From: a virus | IMG/VR virus record: IMGVR_UViG_3300023196_002073 | Span: 1-35,122 of that record | Length of the DNA stretch: 35,122 bases | Reading direction: 5' to 3' (one strand) | Part shown: piece by piece, positions 1 to 5,416 of the stretch | Position numbering within the stretch: position 1 is the first letter of the stretch | Layout: the number at the start of each line of letters is the position of its first letter | Notes under the pieces: generated by a model | What the model was told of the DNA's origin: nothing | The model's database searches: none | The model's input: only the letters and a program-made list of their open reading frames with translations | Made by a program: the position numbers and the translations under genes

Positions 1-17
1 CCAGGTCTAGATACCCC
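1..17. repeat. Left copy of 17-bp terminal direct repeat (circular join)
   Basis: The 17 bases CCAGGTCTAGATACCCC at the start are identical to bases 35106-35122 at the end. When the ends are merged at this overlap, a minus-strand reading frame continues without a stop through the join, so the repeat is best read as the overlap of a circular or circularly permuted assembly. It does not look like a biological terminal repeat. Confidence 0.9.
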
Positions 18-326
18 ATCACCACCTGTAGTATAATTTAAATCAAAACTACTCTTAAAAGTACCATGATAATGGATATAATATTTTTCCATCATGTTCA
101 TCTGAGCATCCGTCATTGGTTCATTAACTATCTTAACTTTGTGAATAGCTTCAATACCATATTTTTTAACTATATTCTTTATTCTTTTCGAACCTGTTAT
201 ATAATCTGTTCTATTACCATTACATTTACCAACATACCTTGCTCCAAATGCGCTCGATTTTGTTTCAACTACTGTAATCAAGTAGATGTATGCCTTTTGG
301 TATACTTTATTATTTGTTTCTCCCAT
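1..326 (-). CDS. GIY-YIG homing endonuclease, N-terminal part (gene continues across the contig join)
   Basis: Reading leftwards from ATG at 326-324, this encodes the first 103 codons of a gene that continues in frame, through the 17-bp overlap, into 35105-34709. The joined gene has 240 codons plus stop. The visible GIY-YIG nuclease domain has AYIYLIT (residues 12-18), RYVGK (30-34), an arginine in GSKRIK (Arg48), a glutamate in MMEKYYI (Glu80) and Asn97 just before TTGGDG. These are the expected catalytic positions of GIY-YIG enzymes of the phage Seg/Mob type. Such proteins make a double-strand break in a phage relative that lacks the gene and spread by repair. The start has an A-rich leader and lies 18 bp after a 53-aa gene in the same operon. 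It is split only because the circle was opened here. Confidence 0.88.
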   Translation of the reverse strand, partial: MGETNNKVYQKAYIYLITVVETKSSAFGARYVGKCNGNRTDYITGSKRIKNIVKKYGIEAIHKVKIVNEPMTDAQMNMMEKYYIHYHGTFKSSFDLNYTTGGDGVSRP

Positions 327-344
327 AATATTTCAATATAATTT

Positions 345-506
345 TTATAAAAAGTTTGAATTAATGTTCTTTATTTCTTCAACTATTTTCGAATTATCCC
401 AGTCATGTTTTTGACCTAAATAATAGCTATCTTTTATAACTATTTCACCATCAGTATATAAGATGTATAGTTCTGTCTCTTCTTTAATAATTTTATCTTC
501 ATTCAT
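345..506 (-). CDS. Small hypothetical protein, 53 aa, first gene of the minus-strand operon
   Basis: An open frame runs from ATG at 506-504 to TAA at 347-345 and begins MNEDKIIKEETELYILYTDG. It is charged, has no membrane segment, and contains YYLGQKHDWDNSKIVEEIKN near the end. It is the promoter-proximal gene of the minus-strand unit and lies 18 bp upstream of the GIY-YIG endonuclease gene. No family is recognised. The start is preceded by an AT-rich leader with an AAATGAAACG stretch. Its size and position match small early phage proteins, but support comes only from frame length, context and leader type. Confidence 0.55.
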   Translation of the reverse strand: MNEDKIIKEETELYILYTDGEIVIKDSYYLGQKHDWDNSKIVEEIKNINSNFL

Positions 507-609
507 AACGTTTCATTTGTTTTATATATTAAAATTAAAAAACTTTTTCAAAATGAATATATAAAGAGAGTTTGTACTTAAACAGACTTTTATAAATAAT
601 TAGAATATT
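507..609. promoter_or_regulatory. Divergent intergenic control region
   Basis: About 100 AT-rich bases separate the outermost genes of the minus-strand and plus-strand units, which point away from each other, so promoters for both directions should lie here. On the plus strand a TTTG (570-573) is followed about 18-20 bases later by an AT-rich TATAAATAAT stretch just before the start at 610. This is only a weak resemblance to the Bacteroidota -33/-7 pattern (TTTG and TAnnTTTG). No clean consensus box is visible on either strand. Confidence 0.45.
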
Positions 610-1113
610 ATGACAAATAGTTGGGAAAATAAAATTGAAGTTAAAAAAGGAAATTATGGTGAAAAGTTAATCGTAGATATCCTTGAAGAACATGGTTGGA
701 ATGTATATGGTATTATAACGCCTGGAGCGCATGCATACGATTTCCACATGATGAAAGGTTCATCTTTCTATAACTTAGACGTTAAAACGCAAGATAAGAT
801 GCTTAGAAGGAATGAAACAGGTATAGCTGTAAAGCATTACGATAAATATTTGAAGTCGATGGAAGATAGTAAGCTTGATTTCTTATTATTCTTCGTAGAC
901 CCTGCATCAAAAGCAATCTTCTCAGGTAAGTTGAGCGAATTGAGAGTAGAAACAGCTATCGATGGACATATGTATCCTAGATATATGGATACTAAGAACG
1001 GTAGTCGAGTTACTTGGAATATGAAACAGCTACATAAAGTACGAAATCTTTCTACAAAAGAGTTAAGCGACTTAGAAGCATTCAATACTCATCATGCAAA
1101 GAAGTTATTCTAA
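610..1113 (+). CDS. PD-(D/E)XK nuclease-like protein (Holliday-junction-resolvase-like), 167 aa
   Basis: The N-terminal half has the layout of the PD-(D/E)XK nuclease fold: a helix with Glu18 (GNYGEKLIVDILEEHGW), then a strand with Asp44 (AHAYDF), then NLDVKTQ containing Asp57-Val-Lys59, the (D/E)xK catalytic signature. Archaeal-type resolvases and several phage recombination nucleases have this order. The C-terminal half (residues 75-167) is basic and unrecognised. It is the first plus-strand gene and is followed at once by a terminator, so it is probably expressed alone and early. Likely roles are resolving branched replication or packaging intermediates, or degrading DNA. The fold assignment rests on motif spacing only. 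Confidence 0.6.
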   Translation: MTNSWENKIEVKKGNYGEKLIVDILEEHGWNVYGIITPGAHAYDFHMMKGSSFYNLDVKTQDKMLRRNETGIAVKHYDKYLKSMEDSKLDFLLFFVDPASKAIFSGKLSELRVETAIDGHMYPRYMDTKNGSRVTWNMKQLHKVRNLSTKELSDLEAFNTHHAKKLF

Positions 1114-1126
1114 ATAGTCTCTGTCC

Positions 1127-1175
1127 GCCCTGTAGCAGCATTCTTAAGTCATTTAAGAGCTTTACAGGGCTTTTT
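1127..1175 (+). terminator. Rho-independent terminator after the nuclease gene
   Basis: GCCCTGTA (1127-1134) pairs perfectly with TACAGGGC (1163-1170) and is followed by TTTTT. Inside the stem a second small hairpin, CTTAA/TTAAG, is visible. It starts 14 bases after the stop codon at 1113. Confidence 0.85.
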
Positions 1176-1410
1176 GCTACTATAGTATATAAAAATGTTA
1201 GAATGGCTTAGAAGCTCGCCTACGCTCGAAAAAATATTCTTTTATTGTATTTATGATAAGCTAAAATGTCTCGTAATACTCGACTCGCAACATTACTGAT
1301 ATATATCTTAAACTTGTTATATCTTTTGGTTTAAATAAGTAGTATTAATCATATAGAGAAGCCAACATGCTTTTTAAAATGATGTCTTCAATACTAAAAT
1401 CTTAAGAATT
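1176..1410. other. Non-coding stretch between two terminators, no gene seen
   Basis: No convincing open frame on either strand. The sequence is AT-rich with a few short GC-containing patches (GCTCGCCTACGCTCG around 1213-1227; CTCGTAATACTCGACTCG around 1269-1286). Because it is bounded by one terminator (1127-1175) and ends in another (1411-1439), it could encode a short untranslated RNA, but no known RNA family is recognised. Confidence 0.4.
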
Positions 1411-1439
1411 AAGGCTCACAGTGATGTAAGCCTTTTTTT
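1411..1439 (+). terminator. Rho-independent terminator upstream of the tRNA
   Basis: AAGGCT (1411-1416) pairs with AGCCTT (1429-1434) around a 12-base loop and is followed by a run of T (1433-1439). No protein gene ends just before it, which implies that a transcript crosses the preceding 235 non-coding bases. Confidence 0.8.
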
Positions 1440-1670
1440 CATGTCTAATTCCCCAATGTTAAGAAATTGTTAAATTAGAAAAACTTTTCCTCCATAAGTA
1501 GCTATATAATAGTAGTTTAACCCTTTCCTCAAAACAAATTTCATCATTTTCCGCATTTTTTCAAAACGTATTAAATATATAGAATGTAGACTTCTTATAA
1601 GGAGTTTCAAAGAACATTCATAATTATTTATAACGGGACTTGAGTTTTTTGTCATTCTTAAGTTCCAATC

Positions 1671-1742
1671 GCCTTTATCGTATAGTGGTTATTACATCGG
1701 TTTTGTAATCCGAAAACTTCAGTTCGATTCTGAGTAAAGGCT
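1671..1742 (+). tRNA. tRNA-Thr (anticodon UGU)
   Basis: A full cloverleaf can be drawn. The acceptor is GCCTTTA (1671-1677) with TAAAGGC (1735-1741) and discriminator base T at 1742. The D arm is GTATAGTGGTTATTAC. The anticodon stem TCGG/CCGA carries loop TTTGTAA with anticodon TGT, and the T arm is TTCAG-TTCGATT-CTGAG. CCA is not encoded. The anticodon reads ACA, the A-ending threonine codon that is abundant in this AT-rich genome, so the gene may help translation of phage mRNA. One T-T mismatch closes the anticodon loop, which is tolerated in many tRNAs. It sits 81 bases upstream of the polymerase start, probably on the same transcript. Confidence 0.93.
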
Positions 1743-1745
1743 CAA

Positions 1746-1792
1746 AAGCAGTTCATAACGGGTTGGAGAGATTAATTACCTCTCCTCTGCTT
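1746..1792 (+). promoter_or_regulatory. Two-tier hairpin between tRNA-Thr and the polymerase gene
   Basis: The outer stem AAGCAG (1746-1751) / CTGCTT (1787-1792) encloses an inner stem GGAGAG (1765-1770) / CTCTCC (1780-1785) with a 9-base AT loop. It begins 4 bases after the tRNA and ends 30 bases before the preferred ATG at 1823. There is no T tract, so it is not a terminator. It could be a translational operator of the polymerase mRNA or an RNA-processing signal next to the tRNA; that role is inferred. Confidence 0.5.
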
Positions 1793-1822
1793 AATTCAAA
1801 ACCTGTTAATAAAAATATCGTT

Positions 1823-3091
1823 ATGAAAAAGAAACAATACTATTTACAATTTACAACAACATTTGTTGAAACAGTAGACTCACTACTATCAGAATACTAT
1901 ACTGACTTACCTAGAGATGCATTCTATACATTCTTCCATTTGATGAATAAATATAGCTTTTATACTAAAGATAGAGGTTCTGCATCAATCCATTCTAAAA
2001 TAATTAGAACATATATTACTAAGATAACTATAAATGGTGAAAGAATATATTTAGCCCCATTGATTATAGATGCATTAGTTGAAAAAGAAATTATTACATA
2101 CAAGAATCACCGATGTGATAAAAATAATCCTGAATTAAATTATACAAGAGTTTATAAATTCACTGATTTCTTCGAACTTAAGTTAGATGACAGCTTTATA
2201 GAAGTTCCAATAACTAAAACAATAGCTAACATGATAAAGAAAGAATATATTAGACCAACCAAGAAAGCTGAACGTCAACAATACGATTTACTTAAGTCAA
2301 AAAGATTAATATTTGATTTTAAAGCTGCTTCAAGATGGATATCTGCTAGAATAGATAATCTAACGCCTGGACAATATACAAGTTTACAAAGTTCTATTAG
2401 TAGAATGTTAAACAAAGAGATAAATGTTACAAAAGATTCACATACAGGTAGACTATTTAGTAATTTAACATTGATGAAATCAGAATTCAGAAGTTTTATT
2501 ACAATTGATGGCGAGAAGTTAGTAGGTATTGACTTAAAATCAGCGCAACCATATATACTATCTTCTAGGTTACTCTCATTATACCCTGACAATGACCAAG
2601 TTAAAGAGTTTTATACTTTATTAACTGAGGAAGATATATATACTCATTTTAGAAACAGATGGATTGAGCTAAATGGCTCAGCTAATTATACTGTTAATAG
2701 TATTGATGATGAAACATTCGAACCAATTACAGAAATAGTTGAAATAGCGGATAGGAAGGCTGCTAAGCTGGAGTTCATGCGTTTGATGTATAAGAAGACT
2801 AAAGGCTCAGTACCGTTCCAGGTTGTACTTAAGAATGACTTTCCAGAGGTTTACGGGTACTTAGTTGAAATGAAGAAGAAGTATTCTAAAGGAATAGGAA
2901 ACAATTTAGCTGTTTATTTACAGAAAGAAGAATCTAAAATATTCTTACCGGTAGCTGAAAAGTTTAAGAACTGTTTAAGCTGTCATGATGGGTTGTATGT
3001 TAAGGAAAGTGAAGCTAAAGAAGTTTATGCTGCATTGAGTAACAACTTTAAAGCTTTAGGTTATAATAAGTATAAGTTAACTTTAGAATAG
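1823..3091 (+). CDS. Minimal family-A DNA-polymerase-like replication protein, 422 aa
   Basis: Three family-A polymerase signatures appear in the right order. Motif A is VGIDLKSAQPYIL (Asp237, with the S-x-Q spacing). The fingers O-helix pattern R-x3-K-x3-(F/M)-x3-Y is RKAAKLEFMRLMY (Arg311, Lys315, Met319, Tyr323). Motif C is SCHDGLYV (His388-Asp389, in the place of the usual HDE). Nothing resembles a 3'-5' or 5'-3' exonuclease domain, and at 422 aa it is far shorter than T7-type (about 700 aa) or Pol I-type enzymes. The N-terminal 220 residues are basic and unrecognised. An in-frame TTG at 1763 exists, but ATG 1823 has the A-rich leader seen at other genes and avoids the hairpin. It is the only replication enzyme recognised here. 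Confidence 0.7.
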   Translation: MKKKQYYLQFTTTFVETVDSLLSEYYTDLPRDAFYTFFHLMNKYSFYTKDRGSASIHSKIIRTYITKITINGERIYLAPLIIDALVEKEIITYKNHRCDKNNPELNYTRVYKFTDFFELKLDDSFIEVPITKTIANMIKKEYIRPTKKAERQQYDLLKSKRLIFDFKAASRWISARIDNLTPGQYTSLQSSISRMLNKEINVTKDSHTGRLFSNLTLMKSEFRSFITIDGEKLVGIDLKSAQPYILSSRLLSLYPDNDQVKEFYTLLTEEDIYTHFRNRWIELNGSANYTVNSIDDETFEPITEIVEIADRKAAKLEFMRLMYKKTKGSVPFQVVLKNDFPEVYGYLVEMKKKYSKGIGNNLAVYLQKEESKIFLPVAEKFKNCLSCHDGLYVKESEAKEVYAALSNNFKALGYNKYKLTLE

Positions 3092-3100
3092 CAGTATTAC

Positions 3101-3218
3101 ATGCTAACTTTTGTTTTATTACTATTTAGAGACAGTAAATGAGCAAAGCCGCATTCTCATTGGTCTACAGAGCTTTTTTTTATGCATCGTTGCTAATGAG
3201 AGACTTACGCATAACTAA
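3101..3218 (+). ncRNA. Structured intergenic element, copy A (118 nt, two variable loops)
   Basis: This is near-identical to 14281-14398. Conserved elements are TGCTAA/TGAGCA (3102-3107/3140-3145, one mismatch here, perfect in copy B), inner TTACT/AGTAA (3119-3123/3134-3138), AAGC/GCTT (3146-3149/3172-3175) followed by a T tract of eight or more, and TATGC/GCATA (3181-3185/3209-3213). Eleven of about 13 differences between copies fall in two segments. In this copy, segment 3154-3164 can form 11 base pairs (three of them G-U) with segment 3192-3202, as a loop-loop or pseudoknot contact. It starts 9 bases after the polymerase stop. The T tract makes a terminator function plausible, but the conserved downstream hairpin goes beyond that. 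Confidence 0.65.
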
Positions 3219-3235
3219 TTAAAAATAAATACATT

Positions 3236-3310
3236 ATGATTGGAATTTATAAATATTACAACAAACTTAATATAGTAATAAGCATTTCTACTATTATAAA
3301 GAGTCTATAA
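3236..3310 (+). pseudogene. 24-codon open frame resembling a GIY-YIG N terminus (possible remnant)
   Basis: ATG at 3236 follows a typical A-rich leader and encodes MIGIYKYYNKLN followed by IVISIST, then stops. This resembles the first 20 residues of many GIY-YIG endonucleases, which begin with a G-I-Y-K-x-x-N-K-x-N pattern before Y-I-G. No recognisable continuation is found after the stop codons at 3308-3316. It may be the decayed start of a homing endonuclease, or a chance match. It lies 18 bases after structured element copy A. Confidence 0.3.
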
Positions 3311-3373
3311 TAATAATGAATACCCTATGAATATAAAATTGACCTGAAAAAACGCTACAGCCCTTTGTCAGCC

Positions 3374-3381
3374 TACGTTTG
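3374..3381 (+). promoter_or_regulatory. Candidate -7 promoter box TACGTTTG
   Basis: It matches the Bacteroidota -7 consensus TAnnTTTG at all fixed positions, in the intergenic space before the gene at 3509. No TTG is found at the usual 17-23 base distance upstream, so the call is tentative. If real, the transcript would have a leader of about 120 bases and drive the cassette of four genes that follows. The rest of 3311-3473 holds nothing else recognisable. Confidence 0.35.
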
Positions 3382-3473
3382 CTCAGAATTCAAAAAAGAC
3401 AAAAAATAACAAAGTTTTAAAATTTCAGAAAAGTAAATAAATTGTGATATATAATAAAAACAGATTAACATGC

Positions 3474-3496
3474 TTAGGACATTAGCAAATAAATAA
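3474..3496 (+). repeat. Leader repeat 1 (TTAGGACATTAGCAAATAAATAA)
   Basis: First of four copies of a TTAGGA(C/T)A(T/A)TAGCAA-type motif that precede four consecutive start codons (3509, 4239, 4464, 4939). This copy lies in non-coding DNA 12 bases before ATG 3509, so the motif is not simply a shared protein C terminus. Confidence 0.75.
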
Positions 3497-3508
3497 TAAT
3501 AAAAAAAT

Positions 3509-4195
3509 ATGAATAATACAAATAATATGAATAAATATAAAATATTACATAATGAGTTATCAGAAGCTGTTAACGAGCTGAATATAACAGATGTTATTGG
3601 TTCTACATCAAATACTGATGAGCTTCTTGACAAAGCTATTATTTACAACCGTATAGGTTCTGGTACTACATCCGTATCAAGACAATTACGAGTAGGCGCT
3701 AATATAAGAGATATCCCATGTCGTCTCGTGGGGTTTGATATTGAAGTTCCTTCGAATGGGTTACTTATTACAACCCACCTTAAACCATCTGCGTATATGA
3801 GTCATGCGTATGAAGTTACTGTGATTTATGAATCTGGTGTAGAGTTAGACAAACCTAAAACTATGCCTATATTCGACTTATTCTCACATGATAATATTAA
3901 AATTTTTGAGTTAGGTGACGGGTCAGAACTTGTATATGATAAATCTATATATTTGCAGATTAAGAAATTTGAAGAAGATGGTTATTCTCGACATGATATA
4001 GCTGAGTATTTTACAATAAAGGACGAGTTACGAATACTTGCTGAACAAAGGGTTACCAAAGAGTTTGAAGATGACAAGGCGAAGGAGGAGTATTGGAATC
4101 GTCGTAGTAGTCGAACTTCATCAAAACATCATAGGTCTAGTTCTAGTTCTAGTTCTGGAGGTTTTGATTTTGATTTTGATGGTGATGACGATTAA
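3509..4195 (+). CDS. Protein with Ser-rich linker and acidic aromatic tail (SSB-like tail), 228 aa
   Basis: Residues 1-190 form a soluble domain of unknown family, with a beta-rich middle (LRVGANIRDIPCRLVGFDIEV) and a helical, charged section (about 155-190). The C terminus is distinctive: a basic/serine-rich linker (RRSSRTSSKHHRSSS...) followed by GGFDFDFDGDDD. Acidic tails with aromatic residues after a flexible linker are typical of single-stranded-DNA-binding proteins such as bacterial SSB and T7 gp2.5, where they recruit replication partners. The N-terminal domain does not show a recognisable OB motif, so the SSB role is only a hypothesis. The linker and tail are encoded by short DNA repeats (TCTAGT and GATTTT units). 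It opens the four-gene cassette. Confidence 0.6.
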   Translation: MNNTNNMNKYKILHNELSEAVNELNITDVIGSTSNTDELLDKAIIYNRIGSGTTSVSRQLRVGANIRDIPCRLVGFDIEVPSNGLLITTHLKPSAYMSHAYEVTVIYESGVELDKPKTMPIFDLFSHDNIKIFELGDGSELVYDKSIYLQIKKFEEDGYSRHDIAEYFTIKDELRILAEQRVTKEFEDDKAKEEYWNRRSSRTSSKHHRSSSSSSSGGFDFDFDGDDD

Positions 4196-4199
4196 ATCA

Positions 4200-4224
4200 T
4201 TAGGACATTAGCAATAAATAAAAA
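4200..4224 (+). repeat. Leader repeat 2 (TTAGGACATTAGCAATAAAT...)
   Basis: Second copy of the leader motif, 4 bases after the stop of the 228-aa gene and 14 bases before ATG 4239. Together with copy 4 it is flanked by AAATCA on the left and by ACGTATT directly before the ATG, so these two copies share a longer unit. Confidence 0.75.
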
Positions 4225-4238
4225 CAAAACTACGTATT

Positions 4239-4439
4239 ATGAGAAAGAAGAATAAAAAGGAGATAGATATTGAGAAATTAATACGTCTTAAGGCATTCAG
4301 ACAATATATGAATGATAAGGGTAAGACTGTTGAAGAGTTAGAACAAGAACGTTTGGAGTGGCAATTAACTCTATCTGCTGAAGAACAATTGCTATTCTGC
4401 GGAAATGTAAAGATACTCTTAAACGAATTAGGACATTAG
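4239..4439 (+). CDS. Small hypothetical protein, 66 aa
   Basis: A charged, helical protein starting MRKKNKKEIDIEKLIRLKAF, rich in Lys, Glu and Leu, with no membrane segment. The last four codons (ELGH and stop) are formed by the third leader repeat, so gene end and leader of the next gene are fused. It is the second gene of the repeated-leader cassette. No family is recognised. Expression is likely given the leader, the compact spacing and the absence of a better frame. Confidence 0.6.
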   Translation: MRKKNKKEIDIEKLIRLKAFRQYMNDKGKTVEELEQERLEWQLTLSAEEQLLFCGNVKILLNELGH

Positions 4440-4450
4440 CAAATAAATAA
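4428..4450 (+). repeat. Leader repeat 3 (TTAGGACATTAGCAAATAAATAA)
   Basis: Third copy, identical over 23 bases to copy 1. Here its first 12 bases are translated as the end (LGH, stop) of the 66-aa gene; ATG 4464 follows 13 bases after the motif. Confidence 0.75.
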
Positions 4451-4463
4451 ATAAAAACAAAAT

Positions 4464-4913
4464 ATGAAGAAGATAAAAGTAGAAGGTAGGTATAATGATA
4501 CAATGCGTATAGACGGTTTAGAATGTCGAAAAAATGCATCTTATGATACTAATTATAGAGGTACTATACCTAGAAGACAACGTAAATATTCGTATTTATA
4601 TAAGAATAGTTTGATTGGGTTTAGTTGGTTCAATGACATAACAGGTATTAACTTAAGTTTAATGATAGACAGCTTTCGTATCGATGAACAATGTACAGAA
4701 CAGTATATATCATTAAAAAGTAATTTGATATTTGAATTATTTAATGATGATGAGATAATATTATATAATATTGATAAAAGGTTTTCTAGGAAGATTACTA
4801 GGTCTGAATATGACGAAAGTGAGAGGAATAGGCGTCTTGCAATTAATAAGCTTAAATCAGATTATAATAAGCAACGTAATGACGATGCCGAATGGATTAA
4901 ATCATTAGGATAA
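4464..4913 (+). CDS. Hypothetical protein, 149 aa
   Basis: Begins MKKIKVEGRYNDTMRIDGLE and is rich in Arg, Tyr and Asn. The first half looks beta-rich (GLECRKNASYDTNYRGTIPR; NSLIGFSWFNDITGINLSL) and the last 45 residues are a charged helix (ITRSEYDESERNRRLAINKL). No known motif is seen. It is the third gene of the repeated-leader cassette, and its final codons (SLG and stop) are formed by leader repeat 4. A nucleic-acid-binding role would fit the basic character, but nothing specific supports it. Confidence 0.6.
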   Translation: MKKIKVEGRYNDTMRIDGLECRKNASYDTNYRGTIPRRQRKYSYLYKNSLIGFSWFNDITGINLSLMIDSFRIDEQCTEQYISLKSNLIFELFNDDEIILYNIDKRFSRKITRSEYDESERNRRLAINKLKSDYNKQRNDDAEWIKSLG

Positions 4914-4928
4914 TAGCAATAAAAAATA
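4905..4928 (+). repeat. Leader repeat 4, diverged (TTAGGATAATAGCAATAAAA)
   Basis: Fourth copy, with ATAATAG in place of ACATTAG. It overlaps the end of the 149-aa gene and precedes ATG 4939. It shares AAATCA upstream and ACGTATT just before the ATG with copy 2. Confidence 0.7.
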
Positions 4929-4938
4929 AAAACGTATT

Positions 4939-5214
4939 ATGAATGAATTTAAAAATGAGTATACAGTAGAAGTACCTCAGCCTTGCAATTGTTCAATTGA
5001 TTTTGCAGTTGCATTGGAAGCATTACGAACAAGTATATCAATAATAGAGACTAGGTATAAGCATTCGGACCCAATGTTCGGAATTAAACCATTAACTGAG
5101 TTTACGGATGCTTTTGATAAGATTAAAATGTTGGATGATAAGTATAATCAAGCTAGACTCACTGAGAATAGTAGGAAGTTTTATAATCAGCCATCATTTT
5201 TTAAGAAAAATTAA
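4939..5214 (+). CDS. Hypothetical protein, 91 aa
   Basis: Begins MNEFKNEYTVEVPQPCNCSI. A mostly helical protein with a Cys-Asn-Cys near the start (residues 16-18) and a hydrophobic/charged pattern through 75 (DFAVALEALRTSISIIETRY). No family is recognised. It is the last gene of the cassette with TTAGGA leaders and is followed by a terminator, so the four genes (3509-5214) appear to form one transcript. Confidence 0.6.
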   Translation: MNEFKNEYTVEVPQPCNCSIDFAVALEALRTSISIIETRYKHSDPMFGIKPLTEFTDAFDKIKMLDDKYNQARLTENSRKFYNQPSFFKKN

Positions 5215-5221
5215 CATAAAT

Positions 5222-5252
5222 AGGTACTATATCCAACGATTAGTACCTTTTT
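5222..5252 (+). terminator. Rho-independent terminator closing the four-gene cassette
   Basis: AGGTACTA (5222-5229) pairs perfectly with TAGTACCT (5241-5248) around an 11-base loop and is followed by TTTT. It begins 8 bases after the stop at 5214. Confidence 0.88.
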
Positions 5253-5285
5253 AGAATAAACTTTATTTGGCTATTTTTCACCTAG

Positions 5286-5319
5286 TTGATTCAGTATCAA
5301 TCTGATGTAGCGATATTTG
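5286..5319 (+). promoter_or_regulatory. Candidate Bacteroidota-type promoter for the 5417 gene set
   Basis: TTG (5286-5288) is followed, after 23 bases, by GATATTTG (5312-5319), seven of eight positions of the TAnnTTTG -7 box. It lies between a terminator and the next run of genes, where a promoter is expected. The spacing is at the long end of the known range. Confidence 0.4.
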
Positions 5320-5372
5320 CGAAAAGTGGTAAATTTAAAAAGGATTACGATTAGATATATATTATAGAAGTT

Positions 5373-5391
5373 GAGCATCGAAAACGCTCTT
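5373..5391 (+). repeat. Mini-hairpin element GAGCAT-n-CGCTCTT, copy 1
   Basis: GAGCATCGAAAACGCTCTT forms a GAGC/GCTC stem and starts 44 bases before ATG 5417. A near-copy, GAGCATACGAGACGCTCTT, lies before ATG 32627. The ends are conserved and the loop differs. The function is unknown; it may be an RNA structure in the untranslated leader. Confidence 0.45.
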
Positions 5392-5416
5392 AACAAATTA
5401 AAACAGATTATAAATT

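Noticed and set aside
66-341. Plus-strand 91-codon open frame
   Set aside because: It is the antisense shadow of the GIY-YIG endonuclease N-terminal part, which has clear catalytic motifs on the minus strand.
1470-1655. Minus-strand 61-codon open frame before the tRNA
   Set aside because: Low-complexity, no A-rich leader, opposite to surrounding genes, no recognisable features.
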